From Pelomonas sp047654785 (GTDB lineage: Bacteria; Pseudomonadota; Gammaproteobacteria; Burkholderiales; Burkholderiaceae_C): 64,000 nucleotides of DNA. The position numbers and the translations under genes were made by a program. Below, in pieces: positions 46,604-55,062 of this stretch. Below the pieces are notes generated by a model. The model was given only the letters and a program-made list of their open reading frames with translations, did no database searches and was not told the DNA's origin. Location: the NCBI RefSeq assembly GCF_047654785.1, contig NZ_JASGKQ010000002.1, positions 62,001 through 126,000 of the forward strand, written 5' to 3'. Every line of letters starts with the position of its first letter. Within the stretch, counting starts at the first letter, position 1.

Positions 46604-47552
46604 CAACCCCTGGAAGGGACTGCCTCCTGGCACGCCCGGGACCCTGTCGGTGCTTCGGGTTCCTGGCTTGGCACGGATTGAAGCGTTCTGGGGGCGGAAG
46701 CCAGACGGTAGGCTGGCACTGCTCATAGCGCTTCACCGGGTCGAAGATGTCCCGTTGGAACTGCCAACTGTGAAGGGCGTCGAGCTCCTGGTCGTTGCTG
46801 CGGACAGTCGGCTTCAGCTGGTGCTCGAGCCCGCCGGCGACTGGGAGATGTTCCACGCCCTGTGCCTGGACTTGCTGTCTGTGGCCGACGAGGGCAAGGA
46901 TGAGGCAACAGGATTGCAGCTTCTCGTTGCAAGGCTGTTGCGTTGGCAGAAGTTCCTCAGCAAGGGCACCGGGAAGCTGCTCGACGAGCGTCAGGTCCGG
47001 GGCCTCATCGGCGAACTGCTGTTCCTTCGGGACTACTTGGTGTCGACGGTTGGCACTGCGGCCGTTGAGTGCTGGCAGGGTCCAATGGGTCTCCCGCAGG
47101 ACTTCGTGTTCAACGGGCGATTGGTCGAGGTGAAGACGTTCGCCGCCGGCTCGGACCCTTCGGTCCGAATCACATCGGCCGAGCAACTGACGTCCAGCGA
47201 AGTGCCCCTGTTCCTGCATCTTGTCTGCCTTGTCCGTCAGGATGATGGCCTTGCCCTGCCTGACTTGGTAGATGAACTGCGGCGACTCCTTGCCCCGAGC
47301 CACGCAGCGACAGAGACCTTCGAGGACCGGCTGTTGACCATGGGCTACGTCGACCTGCCGGAATACCGCGCGATGTCGTATGCCGTGACTTCGACTGGCG
47401 ACTACGAGGTCCGTGATGGGTTTCCCCGGTTGACCACCGAGCAGGTTCCCACTGGCGTCAAGGACGTTGCCTATTCGATCTGCCTCGCAGATATGCGATC
47501 TTTTGCCGTCCCAGCCGATGCAGTCTCAGGCGCGTGCGGAGCTCAGACATGA
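46596..47552 (+). CDS. PD-(D/E)XK-type protein, DUF4420-like
   Basis: A 318-residue protein that fits the PD-(D/E)XK nuclease-like family found in these cassettes (DUF4420). The likely active-site residues are Glu140 (LIGELLFL helix), Asp169 (LPQDFVFNG) and Glu178 with Lys180 (LVEVKTF). The start overlaps the end of the Z1 gene by eight bases and the stop overlaps the AIPR ATG (ATGA), so the genes are tightly coupled. It could be the DNA-cleaving subunit; the family assignment is by motif layout and neighbourhood. Confidence 0.78.
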   Translation: MRDNPWKGLPPGTPGTLSVLRVPGLARIEAFWGRKPDGRLALLIALHRVEDVPLELPTVKGVELLVVAADSRLQLVLEPAGDWEMFHALCLDLLSVADEGKDEATGLQLLVARLLRWQKFLSKGTGKLLDERQVRGLIGELLFLRDYLVSTVGTAAVECWQGPMGLPQDFVFNGRLVEVKTFAAGSDPSVRITSAEQLTSSEVPLFLHLVCLVRQDDGLALPDLVDELRRLLAPSHAATETFEDRLLTMGYVDLPEYRAMSYAVTSTGDYEVRDGFPRLTTEQVPTGVKDVAYSICLADMRSFAVPADAVSGACGAQT

Positions 47553-49630
47553 CGGATGACGAGTTCCACGCCGAGCTCATGCAGATGGTGGCAGCGCGCG
47601 GGGCGGCCACGGCCGATTTCTCGGTCGCTGCGTTCACGGAGCTTGTCGCCGAGGCCCTGGTCGATTCTGGTGCGGTCCAGGAGTTCGTGCCGCTGCCATT
47701 CAAGAGCCCCAACGGCAGCATCCGCATCGAGGGCTACGGATTCGCAGACGAGGGGCTGACCCTTGACTTGCTTGTCGCCGAGTTCGATGGTGGGAACGAG
47801 GTCCAGACGCTGACCAGGACGGCCATGGAGCCGTGCTTCCGCCGGGTCGAAAAGTTCTTGCTCCAGGCATCGAAGCCGGCATTCCGCGACACCATCGACG
47901 TCAGCCACCCGGCCTGGGGGTTTGCACGCCAACTTGCCGATCAGCTGCCGGGCATCAGACGGGTGCGCTTCCATCTGCTCACAGACGAGGCGTTGTCGGG
48001 TGCGGTCAAGAAGATTCCTTCCCAGCAGGTTGACGGTCGCGAGCTGACATATCGCGTATGGGACCTCAGGGTCATCCAACGCCTCATGGCATCGGCCGAA
48101 CCGGAGGAAATCGAAATCGACCTAGTGGAGATGTTCGGCGAGTCGCTACCGTGCCTGGCCGCCAATTCGGGAGGCGATGGCAGTGCCTCCTACCTGACGG
48201 TCATCCCGGGTGCTTGGCTTGCGGCGATCTACGACCGGTGGTCCGGTCGGCTGCTCGAGCAGAACGTGCGGACGTTCCTGCAAGCCAAGGGCAAGGTGAA
48301 CAAGGGCATCCGCAAGACCATTCTCGACGAACCCGACCTGTTCTTCGCCTACAACAACGGCATATCGGCAACCGCCAGCGAAGCTGAGTTTGTCGAGCGG
48401 GATGGCGCCATTCGGCTGGAGAAGCTGCGGCACCTGCAGATCGTCAATGGCGGCCAGACCACCGCGTCGATCTTCAACGTGCTGAAGAAGGACAAAGGCG
48501 TCAACCTGGACCGCATCCGTGTCCAGATGAAGCTGTCGGTCATCAAGCCGGAGCTGGTCGACGAGATGGTGCCCCGCATCTCCCAGTACGCCAACAGCCA
48601 GAACAAGGTCAGCGACGCCGACTTCTTCTCCAACCACCCGTTCCACGTCCGCATCGAAGGCATTTCCCGCAGGCTCTGGGCTCCGGCACCAGAGGGCGTG
48701 CTGACGCAGACGCACTGGTTCTATGAGCGGGCAAGAGGGCAGTATGCGAATGCCAGCGCGTGGTTGACGACGGCGAAGAAGCGTGAGTTCGACCTCCAGA
48801 ACCCACGCGGGCAGGTCATGGCCAAGACTGACTTGGCCAAGGTGGTCATGACGTTCCGCGGTCAGCCACACATCGTCTGCTTCGGCTCACAGAAGAACTT
48901 CATGCAGTTCGCCGAGTTCGTCGGTGAGTCCTGGAAGGACGAGGGCATCGACTTCAACGACGCCTGGTTCCGGCATGCGGTGGCCGGCACGATCATCTTT
49001 CGCGCTCTCGAACGTAGCGTGCAGAAGGCAGACTGGTACTCGCAGGGCTACAGAGCGCAGATCGTCACCTATGCCATCGCCCTGATGCAGCACCATCTCG
49101 GCAAGGCGGGGCAGGCACTGGACTTCGAGCGTACTTGGCAGCGCCAGGCACCGTCCAACGAGCTGCTGGCCGCGCTGCTCGCGGTCGGAGCTCAGGTGAA
49201 CCAGCGGATCGTCGAGACCGCAGCGAAGTCCGGCATCGCGAACGTCACCGAATGGTGCAAGCGCGAGCGCTGCTGGGAGGACCTAAAGGCGTACATAGAC
49301 ACCAGCGTGTTCAATGAGCTGGACGCAGACCTCGTGTCATCGGAGACCGCGACCTCGGGCCGTCGCAGTGCCAGGAAGGAGCAGAAGGTCACCAACGAGG
49401 TCGAGGCGCAGACGCTCGTGGTGAACCGCGGGACGCCCTACTGGCAACAGCTGTTGCGATGGGCGGAGGCGGGCACGGTGATGACACCGTCGGAGCTGGA
49501 CGTGCTGCGTGTCGCTGCGCGAATGCCGAGGATGATCCCAACCGGACCCCAGTCCGTGAAGCTGCTTCAGGTAGTGACCAAGGCCGTCGACGAGGGCTGG
49601 GCGGCCTCTAACTCACACCACCATGGTTGA
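47549..49630 (+). CDS. AIPR (abortive infection phage resistance) family protein
   Basis: A 693-residue AIPR-domain protein. The domain core, about residues 225-430, includes EQNVRTFLQAKGKVNKGIRK, LFFAYNNGISATA and the hallmark LQIVNGGQTTASIFN, followed by ISQYANSQNKVSDADFFSNH. The N-terminal 200 residues resemble a nuclease-like fold (LLVAEFDGGNEVQ). AIPR proteins were first tied to abortive phage infection; the molecular action is unresolved. Start overlaps the DUF4420-like gene; stop overlaps vsr by eight bases. Confidence 0.87.
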   Translation: MTDDEFHAELMQMVAARGAATADFSVAAFTELVAEALVDSGAVQEFVPLPFKSPNGSIRIEGYGFADEGLTLDLLVAEFDGGNEVQTLTRTAMEPCFRRVEKFLLQASKPAFRDTIDVSHPAWGFARQLADQLPGIRRVRFHLLTDEALSGAVKKIPSQQVDGRELTYRVWDLRVIQRLMASAEPEEIEIDLVEMFGESLPCLAANSGGDGSASYLTVIPGAWLAAIYDRWSGRLLEQNVRTFLQAKGKVNKGIRKTILDEPDLFFAYNNGISATASEAEFVERDGAIRLEKLRHLQIVNGGQTTASIFNVLKKDKGVNLDRIRVQMKLSVIKPELVDEMVPRISQYANSQNKVSDADFFSNHPFHVRIEGISRRLWAPAPEGVLTQTHWFYERARGQYANASAWLTTAKKREFDLQNPRGQVMAKTDLAKVVMTFRGQPHIVCFGSQKNFMQFAEFVGESWKDEGIDFNDAWFRHAVAGTIIFRALERSVQKADWYSQGYRAQIVTYAIALMQHHLGKAGQALDFERTWQRQAPSNELLAALLAVGAQVNQRIVETAAKSGIANVTEWCKRERCWEDLKAYIDTSVFNELDADLVSSETATSGRRSARKEQKVTNEVEAQTLVVNRGTPYWQQLLRWAEAGTVMTPSELDVLRVAARMPRMIPTGPQSVKLLQVVTKAVDEGWAASNSHHHG

Positions 49631-50069
49631 TGTCGTTTCCCCTGCGGACCGCAGCCGGATGATGGCTGGCATCCAGGGCAAGAACACCAAACCCGAGTTG
49701 ATCGTCCGCCGGATGCTCTTCGCCGCGGGTTACCGCTTCCGGCTGCATCGGCGTGACCTACCAGGTGCGCCTGACATCGTCATGCCTGGCCGCAAGGTCG
49801 CAATCTTTGTCCACGGATGCTTCTGGCACATGCACCAAGGGTGCCGATTCTCAAAGATGCCAGCCACGCGACCCGAGTTCTGGAAAGCCAAGCTCGAAGC
49901 TAATGTCGAGCGCGACCGCCGGGCGGTCGAGAAGCTTCAGGCGCTAGGCTGGCGAGTGTTGTGCGTATGGGAATGCTCAACGTGCCAAGCTGACACTGCA
50001 GCAGGCCTGCAAGCAGCCCTGAGCGCCTGGATCGAGGGCGGCGGTATGCGTCCGGCAAAGGCATCTTGA
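49623..50069 (+). CDS. vsr: Very short patch repair (Vsr) endonuclease, 3' end replaced by IS66
   Basis: A 148-residue Vsr nickase, which cuts at T:G mismatches made when 5-methylcytosine deaminates. The active-site residues are in place: Glu25, Asp51 (LPGAPDIVMP), His64, Cys66, His69, His71 and Cys74 in VHGCFWHMHQGC. It is the partner of the methyltransferase encoded at 52540-54102. From residue 141 on the frame runs into the IS66 left end (position 50044), giving the tail GMRPAKAS. Without the insertion the frame would continue at 52436 as EPLGQIGTPSRG, 152 residues in all. The catalytic core is untouched, so the enzyme may still work. Confidence 0.9.
   Translation: MVDVVSPADRSRMMAGIQGKNTKPELIVRRMLFAAGYRFRLHRRDLPGAPDIVMPGRKVAIFVHGCFWHMHQGCRFSKMPATRPEFWKAKLEANVERDRRAVEKLQALGWRVLCVWECSTCQADTAAGLQAALSAWIEGGGMRPAKAS
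50036..50043. repeat. IS66 target-site duplication, left copy
   Basis: GGGCGGCG directly precedes the IS66 left end. The identical 8-bp sequence follows the right end at 52428-52435. IS66-family elements make 8-bp duplications. Confidence 0.92.
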
Positions 50070-50120
50070 ACCAGCAGTCGCCTACGACAAGGATGCTGTC
50101 CACATCACTGAGGTGGACGC

Positions 50121-50468
50121 ATGACAAGCGAGAAGAAAACGCGGCGGCGATACAGCGCGACGAAGCGGGCGCTGGTGCTGGCCGAATGCGCAGAGCCAGG
50201 CGCATCGGTGGCCCAGGTAGCGCTGGCTCATGGCATCAATGCCAACGTCGTTCATCGCTGGAGGCAGCTCTCTCGCAGCGGCTCGCACGAGGGGCTCGCG
50301 GTGACGAGCGAGTTCGTTGCACTGCCGCTTCCCGGCCTGGCTGCACCTGCTGCGGCACCGGTGGACCTTCGCGTCGAGCTCAAACGGGGCGCGGTCACCA
50401 TCACCGTCACATGGCCTCTGAGCGCTGTAGCGGAGCTCGCTGCCTGGACTCGCGAGCTGCTGCGGTGA
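50121..50468 (+). CDS. tnpA: IS66 accessory protein TnpA
   Basis: A 115-residue accessory protein of IS66 elements with a helix-turn-helix start (YSATKRALVLAECAEPGASV then VALAHGINANVVHRWRQ). It is needed with TnpB for transposition in related elements. The frame overlaps tnpB by four bases (GTGA). Confidence 0.9.
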   Translation: MTSEKKTRRRYSATKRALVLAECAEPGASVAQVALAHGINANVVHRWRQLSRSGSHEGLAVTSEFVALPLPGLAAPAAAPVDLRVELKRGAVTITVTWPLSAVAELAAWTRELLR

Positions 50469-50797
50469 TTCGCGTTGACGCCGTGTGGCTGGCGGTCGAG
50501 CCGCTGGACATGCGAGCTGGAACCGAGACTGCGCTCACCCGCGTGGTCAACGTCTTCGGCGCCGCCAGGCCGCACCACGCCTACCTCTTCGCCAACCGCC
50601 GTGCCAACCGCATGAAGGTCCTCGTGCACGACGGCATCGGCGTGTGGCTCGCTGCTCGCAGGCTCAACAGCGGCAAGTTCGTTTGGCCCCGGGATGTCGG
50701 CGGGACGCTGACGCTCACGACGGAGCAGCTCAATGCGCTCGTCCTCGGCCTGCCGTGGCAGCGCGTCGGCGACGCCGGCGTCATCACCCTGCTGTAG
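50465..50797 (+). CDS. tnpB: IS66 accessory protein TnpB
   Basis: A 110-residue member of the IS66 Orf2 family, with VWLAVEPLDMRAGTETAL, HHAYLFANRRANRMKVLVHD and GVWLAARRLNSGKFVWP. The GTG start overlaps the tnpA stop. Complete. Confidence 0.92.
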   Translation: MIRVDAVWLAVEPLDMRAGTETALTRVVNVFGAARPHHAYLFANRRANRMKVLVHDGIGVWLAARRLNSGKFVWPRDVGGTLTLTTEQLNALVLGLPWQRVGDAGVITLL

Positions 50798-50857
50798 ACA
50801 GCAATTGCGGCATCCACGGATGGCGCGGGAGCGCTGTCGTCGGCACGATCAATCCCC

Positions 50858-52387
50858 GTGATCGCTGCTGACCCCCTCGACACCGCCGAACCTGAGCAAC
50901 TGCGTCAGATGCTGCGCGCGGCACGCGCCGAGTTGGCCTTCAAGCAGGCCTTCATCGACAAGCTGATCCACGAGAACGCGGTCCTCAAGCGACTGAAGTT
51001 TGCGGCGCAGAGCGAGGCCTACACGCCGGAGCAGAAGAGCCTGCTCGACGAGACGTTCGACATGGACCTGGCGGCGGTGGCGCGCGAGATTGAGGACGCC
51101 CAGCCCCACAAGCCTGACGGCGAGAAGCGCCAGCCCAAGCGGGCCCCGCTGCCGGCTCACCTGCCGCGCCACGATGTACATCACGAACCGGCCAGCACGA
51201 CGTGCAAGTGCGGCTGCACGATGAAGCGCATCGGCCAGGACATCAGCGAGAAGCTGGACTACACCCCGGGCGTCTTCACGGTCGAGCGCCACGTCCGGGG
51301 CAAGTGGGTCTGCGCGCAGTGCGAGACGTTGATGCAGGCGCCCATGGACCCGCACATCATCGACAAGGGCATCCCCACGACACGGCTGCTCGCTCAGGTG
51401 CTGGTGGCCAAGTACCTCGACCACCTCCCGCTGTACCGCCAGGAAGCCATCTTCGAACGCGCTGGCATGGCCATCGCGCGGTCGACCCTCGCGCAGTGGG
51501 TCGGCGAATGCGGCGTGCAGCTGCAGCCGCTGGTGGACGCGCTGACAGCGGAGCTGCTGAAGGCCCCGGTGCTGCATGCCGACGAAACACCAGTGCCGAT
51601 GCTCAGGCCTGGCAAGGGCAAGACTCACCGAGCCTACATGTGGAGCTGGTGCACGACGCAGTTCCACGACGTCAGAGCGGTGGTCTTCAACTTCGCCGAG
51701 ACCCGCGGTGGTCAGAACGCGCGGGACTTCTTGCAGCTCGGCACGGATACCAGTTGGAAGGGCAGCTTGGTGGTGGACGACTTCAGCGGCTACAAGCAGT
51801 GCTTCGACATGGGCGTAACCGAGGTCGGTTGCATGGCCCACGCGCGACGCAAGTTCCACGAGCTCTGGGCCAACCACCAGAGCAAGGTGGGCGAGCAGGC
51901 GCTGAAGTTCTTCCAGACGCTGTACGACGTCGAGCGCGACGCTGCAGACCTGAACGCAGACGACCGGCGAGCCCTGCGACTTGAGAGAGCCAAGCCTGTC
52001 GCCGATGCGCTCAAACAGTGGCTCGACGAGCACCGGCAGAAGGTGCCGGACGGCTCAGCCACTGCGAAGGCCCTCGACTACAGCCGACGACGCTGGGAAG
52101 CGCTAACGCGCTACCTGAACGACGGGCGCCTGCCCATCGACAACAACTGGGTAGAAAACCAGATCAGACCCATCGCTCTGGGCAGGTCCAACTGGCTCTT
52201 CGCCGGCAGCCTGCGCGCCGGCAAGCGGGCTGCGGCCGTCATGAGCCTGCTGCACTCGGCACGCATCAATGGGCACGACCCGTATGCGTATCTACGCGAC
52301 GTGCTCGAGCGCCTGCCACTGCAGCCGGCCAGCCGGATCGACGAGCTCTTGCCGCATCGCTGGACCGTGACGCCAGCACACGGCTGA
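50858..52387 (+). CDS. tnpC: IS66 transposase TnpC
   Basis: A 509-residue IS66 transposase. An N-terminal leucine-rich coiled coil and a zinc-binding CKCGCTMKRIG stretch precede the DDE domain, with catalytic Asp in VLHADETPVPML, Asp in VVDDFSGYKQ and Glu in NNWVENQIRPIALGR. The start is GTG. It is intact, so the element could be active. Confidence 0.93.
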   Translation: MIAADPLDTAEPEQLRQMLRAARAELAFKQAFIDKLIHENAVLKRLKFAAQSEAYTPEQKSLLDETFDMDLAAVAREIEDAQPHKPDGEKRQPKRAPLPAHLPRHDVHHEPASTTCKCGCTMKRIGQDISEKLDYTPGVFTVERHVRGKWVCAQCETLMQAPMDPHIIDKGIPTTRLLAQVLVAKYLDHLPLYRQEAIFERAGMAIARSTLAQWVGECGVQLQPLVDALTAELLKAPVLHADETPVPMLRPGKGKTHRAYMWSWCTTQFHDVRAVVFNFAETRGGQNARDFLQLGTDTSWKGSLVVDDFSGYKQCFDMGVTEVGCMAHARRKFHELWANHQSKVGEQALKFFQTLYDVERDAADLNADDRRALRLERAKPVADALKQWLDEHRQKVPDGSATAKALDYSRRRWEALTRYLNDGRLPIDNNWVENQIRPIALGRSNWLFAGSLRAGKRAAAVMSLLHSARINGHDPYAYLRDVLERLPLQPASRIDELLPHRWTVTPAHG

Positions 52388-52427
52388 CAGAACTTCCGCC
52401 GTCAAGACGGGTTCACCGTCCGCTTAC

Positions 52428-52435
52428 GGGCGGCG
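52428..52435. repeat. IS66 target-site duplication, right copy
   Basis: GGGCGGCG, identical to 50036-50043, marks the right junction of the IS66 element. Confidence 0.92.
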
Positions 52436-52473
52436 AGCCACTTGGCCAGATCGGAACGCCATCGCGGGGTTGA
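52436..52473 (+). pseudogene. vsr: Orphaned 3' end of vsr
   Basis: After joining across the IS66 element at the 8-bp duplication, the vsr frame continues here as EPLGQIGTPSRG and stops with TGA at 52471-52473. The original vsr end was therefore about 66 bp from the converging methyltransferase stop. Confidence 0.85.
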
Positions 52474-52539
52474 GCTGTGGCCCGCCCAAGCAGCCCAACC
52501 CCTTGGAGTTTTGTCCGGGAAGGGTCGCCCTCGCCAGCC

Positions 52540-54102
52540 TCACGCGCGAGGCGAGGACATGAAATCGTAGATGACCTTTGCGATCTGCTTGGCTAGCAGT
52601 GGTGGGACTGCGTTGCCAATCTGCCCGTATTGCTCGGTGCGATTCCCCTCGAAGAAGTAGTTGTCAGGGAAGGTTTGTAACCGCGCGGCCTCGCGCACTG
52701 TCAGACTCCGGCATTGCGCGGGGTCCGGATGGATGTAGTAGTGCCCGTCCTTCTTGATGTGGGCCACCACCGTGGACGACGGGAACTTGCCCATCTGCAC
52801 GCGGAAGCGATCCTTGAACGGAATGGTTTCCCCATCCACGTTTCCATGCTCTGGCAAAAGCTTTGGAGGGAAGTTGTGCAGGTTCGGGGCGTATTTCTGT
52901 GTGGCAGCGAAGCACGCCGCAAACATGTAGCGGTGCAGGTCCGACCGCATGTGACTGCGAGTCTCGTGCTGGAGGACGCCGCCCACCCTGGAGTCCAGAT
53001 ACCACTCGCGCAGGGGCTTGGGCATTGCCTCCCCTGGATCGACAGCCATGGGGATAAAGGTCGAGCCATAGGTGGCGTGCTTTTCGGCCTTCTTGATGAA
53101 CTTTTCCATGGCCGCTTCGATGTCGTTACGCACTGGCATGCACCACCCTTTGAGGGTCAGGGGAGACTCCCGCAGAGCCTTCATCCAAGCCTCTTGTGAA
53201 TCTGGCTCCTTGGACAAGCGGCTGCGAAGCTCCGGTAGGCCCGCGAGCGCGGCGCTCACGCCCACCTTTTTCTTGACCTTTGTCAACAGGAAGCGTTCGG
53301 GGTCCTCGGCGAGGGCTGGAGTGGCCTCCGCCACGTCGGAGCGAATGCCAAAGAGGATGACGCGGTGGCGGCTTTGCGGGATACCATGGTCGTCGGCTTC
53401 GATCACATAGTCGTTAGGGTCAAGTTCTTCCCCCTCGGCCCTGTGAACCACCAGCGACCGAACCTCGTAACTCAGGTTCTCTCTCGGTGACTTGAGGTCA
53501 GTGAGGATTCTCTCGAAGATGCGCTTGCCCGAATTGGTGGAGTTCAACATTCCCTTAACGTTCTCCATCACAAAGACGGCCGGGGCGAACTGCTGAATGA
53601 TCCGCAGATATTCGGTGTAGAGGAAGTGCTTGGCGTCAGCTTCGAACTTCTTCGGGTCCTTTCTGCGCAGGCGGGAGCGCCCAGCGAGCGAATAGGCTTG
53701 GCACGGCGGGCCGCCAATGAGCACCCAGTCGGTCTGATTGCCAAGCGCTTCTCGAATCCAGCCATCCACCTCCTTGGCTGGGGTGACGCCGAGTTCCGCG
53801 CAGCGCGCCTCCTTGGTGGCCTGCTCGGCCGCGTCCTTAATGTCGGGATGGGCCAGGAACGCCTCGCGGGTGATCGTCCCGCGAATGTAGTCGTAGTAGC
53901 AGTTCGGGACCTTGCCTTTGGGGAACTTTCGGAAGATCGCCCGCAGCAGCAGCGTCCGGTAGGCGATGCGGTCCATCTCGACCGAAACCTTGACAGCGAA
54001 GCGCCGCACGCCGGTCTCGTCAAAGATGGACGAAAAGCCTTCGCATAGCCCTCCTGGCCCAGCGAACAAGTCGATCACCGGAATTTCACTGCACCGCGAC
54101 AT
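52540..54102 (-). CDS. dcm: DNA cytosine-5 methyltransferase
   Basis: A 520-residue C5-cytosine methyltransferase. Motif I is DLFAGPGGLCEGF (11-23), motif IV GGPPCQAYS with catalytic Cys134, motif VI ENV at 180-182, motif VIII QSRHRVILFGIR, and motifs IX-X near the end (ARLQTFPDNY, QIGNAVPPLLA). It is longer than simple Dcm enzymes because of an insert between motifs I and IV. It faces vsr and the defence cassette, and the Dcm-Vsr pairing is typical. The recognition sequence cannot be read. I take it to protect host DNA from the cassette's nuclease activity. Confidence 0.93.
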   Translation of the reverse strand: MSRCSEIPVIDLFAGPGGLCEGFSSIFDETGVRRFAVKVSVEMDRIAYRTLLLRAIFRKFPKGKVPNCYYDYIRGTITREAFLAHPDIKDAAEQATKEARCAELGVTPAKEVDGWIREALGNQTDWVLIGGPPCQAYSLAGRSRLRRKDPKKFEADAKHFLYTEYLRIIQQFAPAVFVMENVKGMLNSTNSGKRIFERILTDLKSPRENLSYEVRSLVVHRAEGEELDPNDYVIEADDHGIPQSRHRVILFGIRSDVAEATPALAEDPERFLLTKVKKKVGVSAALAGLPELRSRLSKEPDSQEAWMKALRESPLTLKGWCMPVRNDIEAAMEKFIKKAEKHATYGSTFIPMAVDPGEAMPKPLREWYLDSRVGGVLQHETRSHMRSDLHRYMFAACFAATQKYAPNLHNFPPKLLPEHGNVDGETIPFKDRFRVQMGKFPSSTVVAHIKKDGHYYIHPDPAQCRSLTVREAARLQTFPDNYFFEGNRTEQYGQIGNAVPPLLAKQIAKVIYDFMSSPRA

Positions 54103-54333
54103 CAGTAGTTTTTCTCGTGCTTAGGTCATGGAACCATCGAACTACCCGACGGGGCGCAACAAGGGCTCGACATTGAAAAGCGGAGTACGCCTAAATTTTG
54201 GAAAACTTTACAGTTTAACTGCCATTTTTGTGCTCAAACATGGAGGACTGGCGGTAATGGTCGAGCAGCAGGGAGAGAGCAGTCATGCGGTCTGGGCAAG
54301 CTTGTTCTGGTTGTTCGGAAGGTGCTGCCGGGC
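54103..54333. promoter_or_regulatory. Spacer upstream of the methyltransferase gene
   Basis: An AT-rich 231-bp spacer between the small ribbon-helix-helix gene and the methyltransferase gene, both on the minus strand. It contains the 11-bp palindrome CAGTTTAACTG at 54211-54221, about 110 bp before the methyltransferase start. It could be an operator for the ribbon-helix-helix protein or the methyltransferase itself. Confidence 0.35.
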
Positions 54334-54528
54334 TCACGGCGTCTTGCGCACCCCGGTCGGTTTGGCGGGCGACGCCGGCACGATGCCGTGCGCTCTGCAG
54401 TAGTCGAGCACCATGTACTCCACCATGGAGGCCACACTCCGCCGTTCGTGTTCCGCCGCTGCGACCAAGGCGGCTTTCACGTCAGGTGGAACCCGGACGC
54501 TGACGACTTCGGTTTTGGTGACGGCCAA
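54334..54528 (-). CDS. Small ribbon-helix-helix protein
   Basis: A 64-residue protein with the strand-helix-helix pattern of Arc/CopG-type DNA-binding proteins: VVSVRVPPDVKAALVAAAEH then RRSVASMVEYMVLDYCRAHG. The start is TTG, supported by AGGAG eight bases upstream. It precedes the methyltransferase gene on the same strand and could be its regulator, or an orphan antitoxin; no toxin gene is visible next to it. Confidence 0.68.
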   Translation of the reverse strand: MAVTKTEVVSVRVPPDVKAALVAAAEHERRSVASMVEYMVLDYCRAHGIVPASPAKPTGVRKTP

Positions 54529-54642
54529 GAATGTGCTCCTGTATGGAAAATGCTAGCGCTTTGCAAATGGTAACAGGGGCGTCGCGTGCGCTGTGAACCA
54601 AGAAACGAGTCGCTCACCGGCGCATGTTCTCCGGATACACAG

Positions 54643-54903
54643 TCACTCTCTACTGCTCACCTGCACCGCCCGCTCGGTATCCAACAGCCACTGGAAAAGC
54701 CGGTCGATGTCGTTGTCCAGCTGCTCGAGCGAGGCTTGAGCTATGGCGTACCAAGTGCAGTAGTCGTCGCTATCCCGTACCTCATCGACGAGAACGGTCA
54801 GGCGAAGCTGCCATTTCAGCAAGCGCTGATGCTCTTCCACAACGAGTGCTCGATCTTGCGTCCAGCGCAGAGTGGGACGGAAGACTCCCGGGTGGGGTGG
54901 CAA
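54643..54903 (-). CDS. Possible small acidic helical protein
   Basis: An 86-residue frame with helical, acidic character (LLKWQLRLTVLVDEVRDSDD, LEQLDNDIDRLFQWLLDTE) and coding-like composition, better than the overlapping frames on either strand. The start is doubtful: TTG at 54903 has no clear ribosome site and a stop lies nine codons before it. No family recognised. Confidence 0.4.
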   Translation of the reverse strand: MPPHPGVFRPTLRWTQDRALVVEEHQRLLKWQLRLTVLVDEVRDSDDYCTWYAIAQASLEQLDNDIDRLFQWLLDTERAVQVSSRE

Positions 54904-55062
54904 GGTTCTGATCTGCGTCAGCCGCTGTCATGGCAAGTCTCCGGAAACTGCTGATGTTGCGCGCTCCGGCAATCAGTGGGGTCCGGTAGCGACACTTCGC
55001 CATGTCCGAGAGTGCATCAGCTTGGTTGGCCCCGGTACTTAACTGCAGACAACATCGGACGG

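Larger units (their letters stand above)
50044..52427 (+). mobile_element. Complete IS66-family insertion sequence
   Basis: This 2384-bp element has ends GTATGCG... on the left and the complement of GTAAGCGGACGG... on the right; the two 29-bp ends match at about 20 positions, including the family-typical GTA...GCG and TCTTGA blocks. It encodes the three expected proteins (TnpA, TnpB, TnpC) on the plus strand, all intact. Perfect 8-bp duplications flank it, so it inserted recently and simply. It lies within the last codons of vsr and separates vsr from the methyltransferase gene. Confidence 0.95.

Noticed and set aside
49623..50069. vsr as a dead pseudogene because of the IS66 insertion
   Set aside because: All active-site and zinc-ligand positions lie upstream of the insertion and the frame still closes cleanly, so loss of function is not shown.
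54586..54954. 122-residue plus-strand frame near the small acidic gene
   Set aside because: Composition and lack of a ribosome site suggest an antisense shadow of the minus-strand frame 54643-54903, although neither is certain.
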